The notes beneath the pieces were generated by a model, which searched no databases, had not been told where the DNA came from, and worked only from the letters and a program-made list of their open reading frames with translations. A stretch of 37,409 bases of DNA from Gammaproteobacteria bacterium (GTDB lineage: Bacteria; Pseudomonadota; Gammaproteobacteria; SZUA-152), in NCBI GenBank assembly GCA_024276955.1, contig JAJRWE010000014.1:1-37409 (forward strand), given 5' to 3'. Every line of letters starts with the position of its first letter. The stretch's first letter is position 1. Made by a program: the position numbers and the translations under genes. This document shows positions 7,662-17,882 of the stretch, piece by piece.

Positions 7662-10232
7662 TTAGGCTATCGTCACCGGAATCACCTTATCCGCCACGTC
7701 CTTGTATTCCGCAATCTGGTGGAAGTTGAGATAACGATAAATCTCGCCTTCCATGGGTTGCAGGTGTTTTACCGCTACCATGTACTCCTCCACGGTGGGC
7801 AGCGAGCCCTTGGCGGCGACCACGGCGGCCAACTCGGCAGACGATAAATAAACATTGGCGTCCTTGCCCAAGCGGTTTGGAAAGTTGCGGGTGGAGGTGG
7901 AGACGACAGTGGCGCCGTCGGCGACGCGCGCCTGATTGCCCATGCACAGGGAGCAACCCGGCATTTCGGTGCGCGCGCCGACGCGGCCGAAGATGGCATA
8001 GTAGCCCTCTTCCGTCAGCTGGTGTTCATCCATCTTGGTGGGCGGGGCGATCCACAGGCGGGTGGGCACGGCAGCGCTGTTTTCGAGGACTTTGCCGGCG
8101 GCGCGGTAATGGCCAATGTTGGTCATGCAGGAGCCGATGAAGACCTCATCGACTTTCTCGCCGGCCAGTTCGGACAGCGGCTTGATGTCGTCCGGGTCGT
8201 TGGGGCAGGCGAGCAGTGGTTCGGTGATCTGATTGAGATCGATTTCGATAATTTCTGCATATTCGGCGTCGGCATCGGGCTCCAGCAGTTGCGGGTCGTC
8301 CAGCCAGGCCTGCATGGCGTCGATGCGCCGCTGCAGGGTGCGCTTGTCTTCGTAGCCGTTGGCGATCAGCCATTTGAGCAGGGTGATATTGGAGTTGAGA
8401 AACTCGATGATGGGCGCTTTGTTCAGGCGCACGGTGCAGCCGTTGGCGGAGCGTTCGGCGGAGGCGTCGGAGAGTTCGAATGCCTGTTCTACCTTGAGAT
8501 CCGGCAGGCCCTCTATTTCCAGTACGCGGCCAGAGAAAACGTTTTTCTTACCGGCCTTTTCCACCGTCAACAGGCCCTTTTGAATGGCTACATAGGGGAT
8601 GGCGTTGACTAAGTCACGTAGGGTGACACCGGGCTGCATCTCGCCTTTGAAACGCACCAATACGGATTCGGGCATGTCAAGCGGTATCACACCCAACGCC
8701 GCGCCGAAGGCGACCAGGCCGGAGCCGGCGGGGAAGCTGATGCCGATGGGGAAGCGGGTGTGGGAGTCAGCGCCGGTGCCGACGGTGTCGGGCAGGATCA
8801 TGCGGTTGAGCCAGGAGTGGATGATGCCGTCGCCGGGGCGCAGGGACACCCCACCGCGGGTCTGGATGAACTCGGGCAGTTCGTGCTGGAGTTTGATGTC
8901 CACCGGCTTGGGGTAGGCGGCGGTGTGGCAGAAGCTCTGCATCACCAGGTCGGCGGAGAAACCGAGGCAGGCCAGCTCTTTCAGTTCGTCGCGGGTCATG
9001 GCGCCGGTGGTGTCCTGTGAACCAACCGTGGTCATGCGCGGCTCACAATAGGTGCCGGGGCGAATACCGTCGACGCCACAGGCCTTGCCGACCATCTTCT
9101 GCGCCAGGGTGTAGCTCTTGCCGCTTTTCGTTGCAGAAAGGGCGGCGGGCAGCGGGCGGCTGAAGACCTCGGAGGGTTCCAGGCCCAGCGCCTCACGGGT
9201 CTTGTCGGTGAGCGAACGGCCGATGATCAGCGGGATGCGGCCACCAGCGCGCACTTCGTCGGCCAGGGTGCTGGGCTTCAGCTCGAAGGTGGAGACGGTC
9301 TCGCCAGCCTCGTTGGTAATCTTGCCCTGGTAGGGATGGATGGTGATGACGTCACCCATTGCCAGTTTGGACACGTCGCACTCGATGGGCAGGCAACCGG
9401 AGTCTTCGGCGGTGTTGAAGAAGATGGGGGCGATGGCGCCGCCCAGCACCACCCCGCCCTGGCGCTTGCCGGGCACGAAGAGGATGTCGTTGCCCATGTG
9501 CCATAACACGGAGTTGATGGCCGACTTGCGCGATGAGCCGGTACCCACCACATCGCCCACATAGGCCAGCGGGTGGCCCTTGGTTTTCAGCGCTTCGATC
9601 TTCTCCAGGCCACCGGGCATCTTGTTGACCAGCATGGCCTTGGCGTGCAGAGGGATGTCCGGGCGGCTCCAGGCCTCGGAGGCTGGCGACAGGTCGTCGG
9701 TGTTGGTCTCGCCCGGCACTTTGAACACGGTGACGGTGATGGCCTCGGGCAGCGGCTCGTGGTGGGTAAACCAGTCGGCACTGGCCCAGGCATCGACCAC
9801 CTCTTTGGCCCGGTCATTGCTCTTGGCCTTGTGGATGACATCGTGATAGGCGTCGAATACCAGCAGGGTGCGCGAAAGGGCATGGGCGGCAATGGGCGCC
9901 ATGTCGTCGTCATCCAGCAGATTCACCAGCGGCGTAATATTGTAACCTCCGAGCATGGTGCCCAGCAGCTCGGTGGCACGTTTGCGGTCGATGAGTGGGC
10001 AGGCAACCTCGCCACGTGCCACGGCATCGAGAAAGCCGGCCTTGACGTAGGCGGCCTGATCCACGCCCGGTGGCACGCGATGGATCAGCAGCTCGACCAG
10101 CGCCTCCCCTTCACCGGCGGGTGGTTTTTTCAGCAGCTCGGCCAGATCCGCTACCTGTTCGGCGTTCAGCGGCAGCGGCGGCAGGCCCTGTTGGGCGCGT
10201 TCTTCGACGTGTTGGCGATAGGCTTCGAGCAT
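7662..10232 (-). CDS. acnB: Bifunctional aconitate hydratase 2 / 2-methylisocitrate dehydratase
   Basis: The AcnB-type aconitase interconverts citrate and isocitrate in the TCA cycle and can dehydrate 2-methylisocitrate. The 856-aa product is close to the E. coli enzyme (865 aa). It has the AcnB order: N-terminal HEAT-like domain (about 1-160), swivel domain, then catalytic domains. The [4Fe-4S] ligands lie in [11 protein letters not shown] (Cys near 700) and [12 protein letters not shown] (Cys near 757 and 760). The start [12 protein letters not shown] is set by AGGAA eight bases upstream; a 23-codon extension is not needed. It is monocistronic with its own terminator and diverges from purB. 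Iron-sulfur loss could convert it to an RNA-binding form, as known for AcnB. Confidence 0.97.
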   Translation of the reverse strand: MLEAYRQHVEERAQQGLPPLPLNAEQVADLAELLKKPPAGEGEALVELLIHRVPPGVDQAAYVKAGFLDAVARGEVACPLIDRKRATELLGTMLGGYNITPLVNLLDDDDMAPIAAHALSRTLLVFDAYHDVIHKAKSNDRAKEVVDAWASADWFTHHEPLPEAITVTVFKVPGETNTDDLSPASEAWSRPDIPLHAKAMLVNKMPGGLEKIEALKTKGHPLAYVGDVVGTGSSRKSAINSVLWHMGNDILFVPGKRQGGVVLGGAIAPIFFNTAEDSGCLPIECDVSKLAMGDVITIHPYQGKITNEAGETVSTFELKPSTLADEVRAGGRIPLIIGRSLTDKTREALGLEPSEVFSRPLPAALSATKSGKSYTLAQKMVGKACGVDGIRPGTYCEPRMTTVGSQDTTGAMTRDELKELACLGFSADLVMQSFCHTAAYPKPVDIKLQHELPEFIQTRGGVSLRPGDGIIHSWLNRMILPDTVGTGADSHTRFPIGISFPAGSGLVAFGAALGVIPLDMPESVLVRFKGEMQPGVTLRDLVNAIPYVAIQKGLLTVEKAGKKNVFSGRVLEIEGLPDLKVEQAFELSDASAERSANGCTVRLNKAPIIEFLNSNITLLKWLIANGYEDKRTLQRRIDAMQAWLDDPQLLEPDADAEYAEIIEIDLNQITEPLLACPNDPDDIKPLSELAGEKVDEVFIGSCMTNIGHYRAAGKVLENSAAVPTRLWIAPPTKMDEHQLTEEGYYAIFGRVGARTEMPGCSLCMGNQARVADGATVVSTSTRNFPNRLGKDANVYLSSAELAAVVAAKGSLPTVEEYMVAVKHLQPMEGEIYRYLNFHQIAEYKDVADKVIPVTIA

Positions 10233-10276
10233 GTTTTTTTCCTGTGTCTGGTGTGCGCAGCGGCGCCTGCAGGTGT

Positions 10277-11910
<1,634 letters not shown>

Positions 11911-12064
11911 CGGAAAACCGTCAACCTGGCGGGAATTTGACCGGGAAAGTGGCGGGAAACCACATAAAGACCGCCCTTGAAGAATTGGCACAAAGGATGC
12001 AATCAACGATGCATGGCCGGACTCGTCCCCCCGAGACCGGCCATGATATTACTCTCCCTTTTAT
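11911..12064 (+). other. Long purB 3' UTR with a structured element
   Basis: About 155 nt lie between the purB stop and its terminator. Near 12012-12052 an inverted repeat, CATGGCCGG and CCGGCCATG, encloses a C-rich loop. No ORF is credible. It may be simple 3' UTR or a processed 3'-UTR small RNA; I cannot decide. Confidence 0.35.
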
Positions 12065-12090
12065 AGGGGCACGCAGTGCCCCTTTTTTTT
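12065..12090 (+). terminator. Intrinsic terminator of purB
   Basis: AGGGGCAC at 12065-12072 and GTGCCCCT at 12076-12083 form an 8-bp stem with a 3-nt loop, followed by an eight-T run. A textbook Rho-independent terminator on the plus strand. Confidence 0.92.
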
Positions 12091-12148
12091 GCCTCGGAAA
12101 ACGCCCTCTTAATCACTAAACAAGAATTCATGAACTTATAATATAGCA

Positions 12149-12290
12149 AAAGGATTCACTGCCTGTTCAGTTTGAACCCGGATAATTAGTCCCTGAAGTG
12201 TGGCGGTAACTCCTCCCCTCCCTTGTGATTAGCCGCCGCGCTTCAACCTCCTCTCTAGGCTGCACAACCCCACCGTGCAGCCTTTTTTTT
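12149..12290 (+). ncRNA. Candidate trans-acting small RNA with C-rich anti-SD loop
   Basis: An orphan transcription unit with no ORF. A perfect TATAAT lies at 12137-12142, though the -35 is poor, so the 5' end near 12149 is approximate. A 13-bp stem (12194-12206 with 12233-12245) contains two G-U pairs, so it pairs as RNA rather than as a perfect DNA palindrome. Its 26-nt loop exposes CTCCTCCCCTCCC, complementary to Shine-Dalgarno sequences. Single-stranded ACCTCCTCTCT follows, then a strong terminator hairpin with eight T. The layout resembles small RNAs that block ribosome binding. Confidence 0.55.
12257..12290 (+). terminator. Intrinsic terminator of the candidate small RNA
   Basis: AGGCTGCAC at 12257-12265 and GTGCAGCCT at 12275-12283 form a 9-bp stem, followed by eight T. 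No protein gene ends between the purB terminator and this one, so it must serve another transcript. Confidence 0.9.
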
Positions 12291-12543
12291 GCCCCGTTTT
12301 TTTACGCATTCACTTCAAACCCGAAGGGTACTAAGGAGCCTCTTGCAAAACTCATGGGCGGCGATCGGCTTCCCCATGCATCCCGTTGGGCACGTCGCTA
12401 ACGCTCCTTTGCCAACCTACGGGGTTATCTTTCACAATCGATTCCCTCTTGACCCAGGTAGATATTGCCAACACCCTTAAGTTAGCGCCATTCACCTCAG
12501 GCCCAGTCCTCAATTCCCCATCCAATAGCGTAGACTAGCCCCC

Positions 12544-13725
12544 ATGACCGACCACAGCGCACTGCTCAGCGGGCTCAGCCCCGCCCGCTTTCTCACTGAC
12601 CATTGGCAGAAAAAACCCCTGCTGGTGAGAAACGCCCTGCCCGGCTTCACCACCCCCATCAGCCCGGACGAACTGGCCGGCCTGGCCTGCGAGGAAGAGG
12701 TGGAATCCCGCATCGTGCTGGAGCGCGACGGCCCACAGCCCTGGGCGCTGGAGAACGGCCCCTTCGACGAAGACCGCTTCGCCAGTCTGCCCGAGACCCA
12801 CTGGACCCTGCTGGTGCAGGAGTGCAACAAATATCTGCCGGAGCTGGCCACGCTGCTCACATCGTTCAACTTCATCCCCAACTGGCGCGTCGATGACGTG
12901 ATGGTCAGCTATGCGCCGGAGCACGGCTCCGTCGGCCCGCACATGGACCAGTACGACGTGTTCCTGATCCAGGGCCTGGGCCGTCGCCGCTGGCAGATCA
13001 GCACCGATCCGGTGGCCGACGACAACGTCATCCCCGGCCTCGATCTGCGCATCATGCACGACTTCCAGCCTACCGATGAGTGGATACTCGAACCCGGCGA
13101 CATGCTCTACCTGCCGCCCGGCGTCGCCCACTACGGCGTCGCGCTGGACGACTGCATGACCTTCTCCGTGGGCTTCCGCACGCCGACGGTGAGCGAGCTG
13201 CTCATCGGCTTTCTCGACGAAATCGCCAGCGGGCTGAACGATCACCAGCGCTACCACGACCCCGATCTGCCGCTGCAAGCCCATCCCGGCGAAATCACCG
13301 CCGGCGCCCGCACGCGCGTGCGGCGCATCATTCGCGACGCCATGGCCGATGACGACGCCATCGACCAGTGGTTCGGCCGCTATATCACCGAGAGCAAGTC
13401 CGGGCAAACCGCCGTGCCGCCGGAACAGCCGCTATCCTCGGATAAATTTCTGCAGCAGCTGCACGCCAGCGGCACACTGTGTCGCAGCGAATACGCCCGC
13501 TTCTCCTTCATCGATGACGGCGCGGATGAGATGACACTGTTCGTCGATGGCCAATGCTGGCCGCAGTCACGTGCGCTCGCGAAGCCCGTGGCCCTGCTCT
13601 GCGACCGCCGCGAGATTGCCGCCAGCGACTTCGGCACGGCCCTGGACGACGAGCAATTCGTCCAGCTGCTCAGCCAGCTCTACAACTCCGGTTATGTCGA
13701 ACTACCACAGGACGGTGAACCATGA
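12544..13725 (+). CDS. roxA: 50S ribosomal protein L16 arginine hydroxylase RoxA (YcfD)
   Basis: A cupin/JmjC 2-oxoglutarate-Fe(II) dioxygenase that hydroxylates an Arg of ribosomal protein L16. The 393-aa product has the family N-terminus (HWQKKPLLVRNALPGF). The iron ligands are in GPHMDQYDVFLIQ (His near 133, Asp two residues on) and GVAHYGVAL (His near 195). A winged-helix C-terminal domain (about 260-393) follows. No Shine-Dalgarno precedes the ATG; TAGACT at 12531-12536 might be a -10, which would make the mRNA nearly leaderless. It heads a three-gene operon and overlaps the next gene by ATGA. The reaction needs oxygen, in contrast to the FNR-controlled gene at 4523. Confidence 0.93.
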   Translation: MTDHSALLSGLSPARFLTDHWQKKPLLVRNALPGFTTPISPDELAGLACEEEVESRIVLERDGPQPWALENGPFDEDRFASLPETHWTLLVQECNKYLPELATLLTSFNFIPNWRVDDVMVSYAPEHGSVGPHMDQYDVFLIQGLGRRRWQISTDPVADDNVIPGLDLRIMHDFQPTDEWILEPGDMLYLPPGVAHYGVALDDCMTFSVGFRTPTVSELLIGFLDEIASGLNDHQRYHDPDLPLQAHPGEITAGARTRVRRIIRDAMADDDAIDQWFGRYITESKSGQTAVPPEQPLSSDKFLQQLHASGTLCRSEYARFSFIDDGADEMTLFVDGQCWPQSRALAKPVALLCDRREIAASDFGTALDDEQFVQLLSQLYNSGYVELPQDGEP

Positions 13726-14690
13726 AAAAAAGGATTCGCATCGAACGGGTCAGCTGGCAGTCGGCGGAAAGAGAACTCCGCGCCCTGCGTGAAGCCATTT
13801 TCATCACCGAACAGCAGGTACCGGAAGAGCTGGAATGGGACGGCCTGGACGACAGCTGCGCCCATGTACTGGCCTTCGATGAACAGAATCGCCCCATCGG
13901 CACCGGCCGCCTGCTGCCCGACGGACACATCGGCCGCATGGCGGTGTTACCACCGTGGCGGCACCAGGGCGTGGGCAGCGCCCTGCTTTCGGCGCTGATC
14001 GCCATTGCACAGAAAATGCGCCTGGCAAGCGTCGAGCTGGACGCCCAGACCCAGGCCTTGGGGTTTTATCAACAACAGGGCTTCTACACCGTTGGCGAAG
14101 TGTTCATGGATGCCGGCATCCTGCACCAGCGTATGCAGAGGATGCTGCCCGAATCCGCGATAGCCGAGCCCGAAGCGACGCTGGATCTGTCGGCACAAAC
14201 ACTGGGCGAGAGCCGCGACGTCCTCTACCTGAAAACCCGCACTGACAACCGCGACGTGGCGCTGAGCCTGGTGCAGCAGGCACACCGCTCACTGCACCTG
14301 TTCACCCACAACCTCGACCCGGTGCTGTACGACACCCGCGAATTTGTCGAGGCGGTCAAGCAGCTGGCGATCCAAAGCCCCCATTCCAAGGTCTACATCC
14401 TGCTCAAGGACCCCACCGCGGCCATCACCCGCGGCCACCGCATCGTCGAACTGGCGCGGCGCATCAGCAGCCACGTGTTCATCCACCGCGTCGCGGAAGA
14501 AGATCAGGATCGCATCGACAGCTTTATGGTGGTCGACGAAGTGGGAATTCTGCGCCGCGCCCATGGCGCGCGCTTCGAGGGCACCGCGGAATTCAACAAC
14601 CCCGGCGAGGCCCGGCAGCTGCTGAAATCCTTCAACGATGCCTGGGAGCACAGCGTGCCCGAGGCCGAACTGCGGCAGCTTCATATTTGA
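13722..14690 (+). CDS. GNAT N-acetyltransferase fused to a phospholipase D-like (DUF7931) domain
   Basis: A 322-aa two-domain protein. Residues 1-145 are a GNAT domain of the ElaA/YjcF style, with the acetyl-CoA loop in GRMAVLPPWRHQGVGSALL (near 70-88) and a C-terminal LGFYQQQGFYTVGEVF strand-helix. Residues 160-322 resemble the DUF7931 domain that follows GNAT domains in gammaproteobacteria; LFTHNLDPVLYD and the HRIVELARR helix suggest a phospholipase D-like fold without an evident HKD motif. The acceptor substrate is unknown. The ATG overlaps the roxA stop (ATGA), so the two are probably translated together. I am sure of the GNAT half and less sure of the C-terminal family. Confidence 0.85.
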   Translation: MKKRIRIERVSWQSAERELRALREAIFITEQQVPEELEWDGLDDSCAHVLAFDEQNRPIGTGRLLPDGHIGRMAVLPPWRHQGVGSALLSALIAIAQKMRLASVELDAQTQALGFYQQQGFYTVGEVFMDAGILHQRMQRMLPESAIAEPEATLDLSAQTLGESRDVLYLKTRTDNRDVALSLVQQAHRSLHLFTHNLDPVLYDTREFVEAVKQLAIQSPHSKVYILLKDPTAAITRGHRIVELARRISSHVFIHRVAEEDQDRIDSFMVVDEVGILRRAHGARFEGTAEFNNPGEARQLLKSFNDAWEHSVPEAELRQLHI

Positions 14691-14950
14691 TGCACATCCT
14701 GGCTGCCATTCTGTTTTGCGTCCTGCTACCCGCCCAGGCCCTCGCCATGGGCAACTACCCGGAGGCTGGCGCCTGCCCGCAGGAAAAGCCCTACTACGCC
14801 ATTTGCACCCACAGCCTGCACAACCTTGAAGGCTGGTTCGGCCCTGGATGCCATACCACCCGCGAGATGGCGGAAAAGGACGTCGAGGCCCATGCGCGTG
14901 AACAGCACCAGGGCAACACGCGCTGGACCGGGGTCGCTATAAATCGTTAA
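14690..14950 (+). CDS. Small secreted protein of unknown function
   Basis: An 86-aa protein with a signal peptide (MHILAAILFCVLLPAQALA). The mature part is about 67 residues and has three Cys (GACPQE, YAICTH, GPGCHT) and several His and Trp. I do not recognise the family. The ATG at 14690 shares its A with the stop of the GNAT gene (TGATG), which argues for a real, coupled third gene of the roxA operon. An in-frame TTG one codon earlier is less likely. It is followed directly by the nested REP element. Confidence 0.75.
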   Translation: MHILAAILFCVLLPAQALAMGNYPEAGACPQEKPYYAICTHSLHNLEGWFGPGCHTTREMAEKDVEAHAREQHQGNTRWTGVAINR

Positions 14951-14970
14951 CCCCGGCAGTGAAAAAAACG

Positions 14971-15142
14971 CGTAGGAGCGGGCCATGCCCGCGATGAACC
15001 CTGTCCTGATGGGGTGGCATTACCTGTAGGAGCGGCTTTAGCCGCGAACATTATTCCTGCTTTCTTCGCGGCTAAAGCCGCTCCTACAATTTTGTTTTAC
15101 GGATAGGGGGAGCGCCCATCGCGGGCATGGCCCGCTCCTACG
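14971..15142. repeat. Nested REP palindromes (26-bp outer and 24-bp inner perfect inverted repeats)
   Basis: The outer arms at 14971-14996 and 15117-15142 are exact reverse complements built on CGTAGGAGCGGGCC. Inside, 15025-15048 and 15065-15088 are exact reverse complements built on TGTAGGAGCGGCTT. Each arm is itself hairpin-forming (GGGC-CAT-GCCC; GCGGCTTTAGCCGC). The whole sits between the convergent 3' ends of the roxA operon and the 15155 gene, where it could form a bidirectional terminator or gyrase/IHF-binding BIME. Confidence 0.9.
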
Positions 15143-15154
15143 ATCTATTTGTGG

Positions 15155-15511
15155 TTAGCAGACGCCTGGATTCTGCACACAGAAGTCATCGCGGATCTCG
15201 TCGTAGGATCGATTGTCCACCCCACCACTCCCGCCGCCCTCCGTCCCACCGCCTTCGCCGCCAACCACCCCCTGCTGCGGCCCACCCTCGTAACCCCAGG
15301 CCCCCGTCTCCGGATTCAGCCAGTAACGCCCCGGCGGCGTAAAGCCGCCATTGAGGGTATCGAGCAACAGCAAATCCTGGCCGGTGATCAGCTGGCCGTT
15401 GATCACCACATTGCGTTCAGGTCCCCAAAGCCCTTGATCCGCGATACCGGACTGGGTCGACCCCAACCACAGCAGCAGGGCGGCGAGCAACGGTTTACAC
15501 AAGGCCTTCAT
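15155..15511 (-). CDS. Small secreted Gly-rich protein of unknown function
   Basis: A 118-aa protein with a signal peptide (MKALCKPLLAALLLWLGSTQ, cleaved around SGIA). The middle reads GGFTPPGRYWLNPETGAWGY, a motif I associate with uncharacterised proteobacterial exported proteins. A flexible Gly-rich stretch (about 78-97) follows, and the C-terminus has a Cys pair (DFCVQNPGVC) that may form a disulfide. The start is supported by AGGAG about eight bases upstream. It lies downstream of the cytochrome gene in the same direction and may be cotranscribed with it. Function unknown. Confidence 0.75.
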   Translation of the reverse strand: MKALCKPLLAALLLWLGSTQSGIADQGLWGPERNVVINGQLITGQDLLLLDTLNGGFTPPGRYWLNPETGAWGYEGGPQQGVVGGEGGGTEGGGSGGVDNRSYDEIRDDFCVQNPGVC

Positions 15512-15567
15512 TTCATCTCTCCTCTTTCATGACTCGGGTATCCCTTCCTGGCTACACCGGCCCGGGA

Positions 15568-15834
15568 TCAGTCGCAGGCCGCACGCAATTGCCGACCACT
15601 GGTCGCCAGGCCACGCTGCAACTGGAATTGACGGAATTGGCCATCGTGGATGGTGTCACCGATTTTCTCGATGTCCCCGGCCGTGGATGCGATGGCCCGA
15701 ACGTAGGCCTGCGGGTCGGGCTGCAGACGGGCAAGTGAATCACTGCACCTGCGGTATGCAGGGCACTTCCAAGAAGTGCCCTTCAGCTCATTTCTCCGGC
15801 CTGCTCTGCCGCGCGTAATAGGCGGCAAGTGCAT
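15568..15834 (-). CDS. Doubtful small ORF, possibly a damaged gene
   Basis: The last 55 residues of this 88-codon frame look protein-like (DPQAYVRAIAST, IEKIGDTIHDGQFRQFQLQR, GLATSGRQLRAACD). The first 33 do not. The only ATG (15834) lies within the cytochrome gene, and the frame runs through the GGGCACTT/AAGTGCCC hairpin at 15761-15781. Either a small gene has lost its start, or there is a frameshift near 15740, or this is chance. I recognise no family. Confidence 0.3.
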   Translation of the reverse strand: MHLPPITRGRAGRRNELKGTSWKCPAYRRCSDSLARLQPDPQAYVRAIASTAGDIEKIGDTIHDGQFRQFQLQRGLATSGRQLRAACD

Positions 15835-17497
15835 TAATCTCGCTCAGGCTTATTTCAGCCAGCATGGCGTTCATCATGGAGTGCTTGCGTGTGCCATCAC
15901 GATAGGCGATCAGTGACTTGACCAGATAGGATTCCATCTGCCCGGTGAGGATAGGCTTGTCCGGCTGCGCGCTATATCCCGCCGGGCCATGACAACGATT
16001 ACACTTCACTATCCAGCGGGTGGGCGACTCCGGCAGCCGGGCCTCGGGACGGGCGCCGCTCAGCGAGGCGTACCAAGTCGCCACATCGCCAATGGCTTGC
16101 TTGTCCAGCCCCTTGACGGTATCGGTCATGGCCTGATGATGGCGTTTACCACTGGCGTATTCGCGGATCGCCGACGCCAGGTAAGCGGCATCCTGTCCGG
16201 CCAGACCGGGGATCTTGGGATCCGTGCTGATACCCTTTTCGCCATGACAACCGGCACAGGCGGCGCTGATCTTTTCACCGGCCACCACATCGCCCTTGCC
16301 CAGCTGCTTATTCTCGCTGGGCGCCTGAGTGGCATAAAACAGACTGACCTTTTCGATGGCCACGTCGCTCAGGGTGCGGGTGAACATCTGCATGGTCTCG
16401 TTTTTGCGCTCACCGGCCTTGTAGGCCTGAATGGCGGCAAACAGGTAATCCAGGGCGAGGCCGGTCAGGCGCGGGACGCCACGCTGGCCGCCATTGCCAT
16501 TCTTGCCGTGACAGCCATCACAGGAGGCCGCCAGTCTTGCGCCATCGCCAAGGGGGTCGAAGACACCGGGCTTGCCGCTCTCACCCGAGGCCGGCGAGGC
16601 GGGTTTCTGGCGTGAATAGTAGGCGGCCAGATTGGCGATCTTCTGGTCGCTAAAGCCGGCTACGGCCTGCTTCATCATGGCATTCTTGCGCTCGCCATCA
16701 CGATAGTACTGCAGGGAGGTCTTCAGATAGCGGCCATCCTGGCCGGCGAGGCTGGGAATATCAGGGTTGATGCTGTTGCCATTGGCGCCATGGCAGCCCA
16801 CGCAGCCGGCCGCCGACTTGCGCCCCCACTTGACGCTGCCCTGGGTCGCCAGCGCCGCCTTACCGGGCTTGAGACGGGCAAAATAGGCCGCCAGATTGTC
16901 GATATCCCGCGTCGACAGGGAATACTTAAAATTCTTCATGATATCGGCACCCACGCGCTCACCACTCAGGTAGGTGCGCAGGGATCGTTTGAAATAGTCC
17001 GGCTGCAGACCGGCAAGGTTTGGCACCCCGGGGCGGGTACTGATGCCCTTGCCACCATGGCAGGAGGTACACTGGCGCGCAATGCGTTTACCGGCGGCAA
17101 CGGCATGTTTATCGATGCCCCCGGTGCTGGCCGACCTTCCCTTCCCCGCCCCTTTCCAGGGCGTATCCAGCCTTGCGTAGTGTACGGCGACGCTCAGGCG
17201 TTCGGCATCCGTCAATGCCACCACTGCATCACGCATGGCGGTGTGCTGCCGCTCGCCGACCACATATTCACGAATTGCGGCGATCAGGTATTGCTGATGC
17301 TGCCCGGCGAGAAAAGGGGCACCGTTGATGCTGGTGGCGCCATCTTTGCCATGACAGGTATCGCAGATGGCGGTAATACCCTGTTCGTCAACAACTTCAG
17401 GGACACTGGCGACAGCAACGCCTGTACCCGCGTTTTCCGAACCACAGGCTACCAGCGCCATCAGGATGAAGGCTGAACAAATACATCTAAGTTTCAT
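15788..17497 (-). CDS. Hexahaem c-type cytochrome lipoprotein (six tandem cytochrome c553-like domains)
   Basis: A 569-aa electron-transfer protein, probably attached to a membrane and facing the periplasm. The signal peptide ends in the lipobox LVAC (MKLRCICSAFILMALVAC). Six CxxCH haem sites follow at about 90-residue spacing: CDTCH (near 45), CTSCH (139), CVGCH (232), CDGCH (323), CAGCH (413) and CNRCH (499). Each domain repeats the pattern CHG..G....P.LAGQ...YL...L..Y..G.R....M, with the downstream Met as sixth ligand. This is internal amplification of a class I cytochrome c. The partner is unknown. The start is MKLRC at 17497; an 11-codon extension adds nothing signal-like and the Shine-Dalgarno is weak (GAGAAA). 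Confidence 0.9.
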   Translation of the reverse strand: MKLRCICSAFILMALVACGSENAGTGVAVASVPEVVDEQGITAICDTCHGKDGATSINGAPFLAGQHQQYLIAAIREYVVGERQHTAMRDAVVALTDAERLSVAVHYARLDTPWKGAGKGRSASTGGIDKHAVAAGKRIARQCTSCHGGKGISTRPGVPNLAGLQPDYFKRSLRTYLSGERVGADIMKNFKYSLSTRDIDNLAAYFARLKPGKAALATQGSVKWGRKSAAGCVGCHGANGNSINPDIPSLAGQDGRYLKTSLQYYRDGERKNAMMKQAVAGFSDQKIANLAAYYSRQKPASPASGESGKPGVFDPLGDGARLAASCDGCHGKNGNGGQRGVPRLTGLALDYLFAAIQAYKAGERKNETMQMFTRTLSDVAIEKVSLFYATQAPSENKQLGKGDVVAGEKISAACAGCHGEKGISTDPKIPGLAGQDAAYLASAIREYASGKRHHQAMTDTVKGLDKQAIGDVATWYASLSGARPEARLPESPTRWIVKCNRCHGPAGYSAQPDKPILTGQMESYLVKSLIAYRDGTRKHSMMNAMLAEISLSEINALAAYYARQSRPEK

Positions 17498-17627
17498 CGT
17501 TATTTTCTCTATTTGAAAACAAGCCATCAACGCAGCTGTCGTTGTTCATCAGCATTGATCGTCAGGATTTGCACGGGGCACCGGGTGGATGCGCAGAACA
17601 GACGGAATAAGCCCTGGTAGATTTGAA

Positions 17628-17647
17628 CCTGAATCCATGGTTTCAGG
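17628..17647. repeat. 20-bp dispersed palindrome, copy 1
   Basis: CCTGAATCCATGGTTTCAGG is a palindrome with one mismatched pair. A copy identical at 18 of 20 positions lies at 19724-19743. Both are intergenic. It could be an operator or a small repeat family. Confidence 0.65.
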
Positions 17648-17779
17648 CTGGAAGCTAGACTAGCGCACTCCCGGGTACAGACAAAGGCTGTGGTGAATGG
17701 AATTTTTAATGTCTGGACTAAGCAGGATTATCCGCTGTCCGGCATCCGGTGATGTCGTCTGACTAAGTGATAAAAACAG

Positions 17780-17882
17780 CACAAAAAGAAGCCGCAACTC
17801 CGGGAAGAAAGTTGCGGCTGACTCAAACAAATTAGGGGGTTTGTCTGTGAGTGGGTGAACAATAGCGCAGGCCGCTATTCTG
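17780..17882 (-). ncRNA. Candidate small RNA (minus strand)
   Basis: On the minus strand, an AT-rich promoter-like stretch (17885-17918; TATATT at 17890-17895, -35 weak) is followed by three hairpins. They are AATAGCG/CGCTATT (17879-17861), a short ACAAA/TTTGT stem exposing CCCCCTAA (17844-17827), and a perfect 10-bp stem AGCCGCAACT/AGTTGCGGCT (17819-17790) ending in TTCTTTTT. It could instead be the distal 3' UTR of the 18087 gene. Confidence 0.4.
17781..17819 (-). terminator. Intrinsic terminator, minus strand
   Basis: AGCCGCAACT at 17790-17799 pairs perfectly with AGTTGCGGCT at 17810-17819. On the minus strand the stem is followed by TTCTTTTTG. It terminates leftward transcription either from the 18087 gene or from the small-RNA candidate. 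Confidence 0.75.

Noticed and set aside
12380-12425. Imperfect stem with GTTGGGCAC and GCCAACCTACGGGG arms
   Set aside because: Probably a worn relative of the dispersed GTAGGGTGGGCAC repeat; too degraded to annotate.
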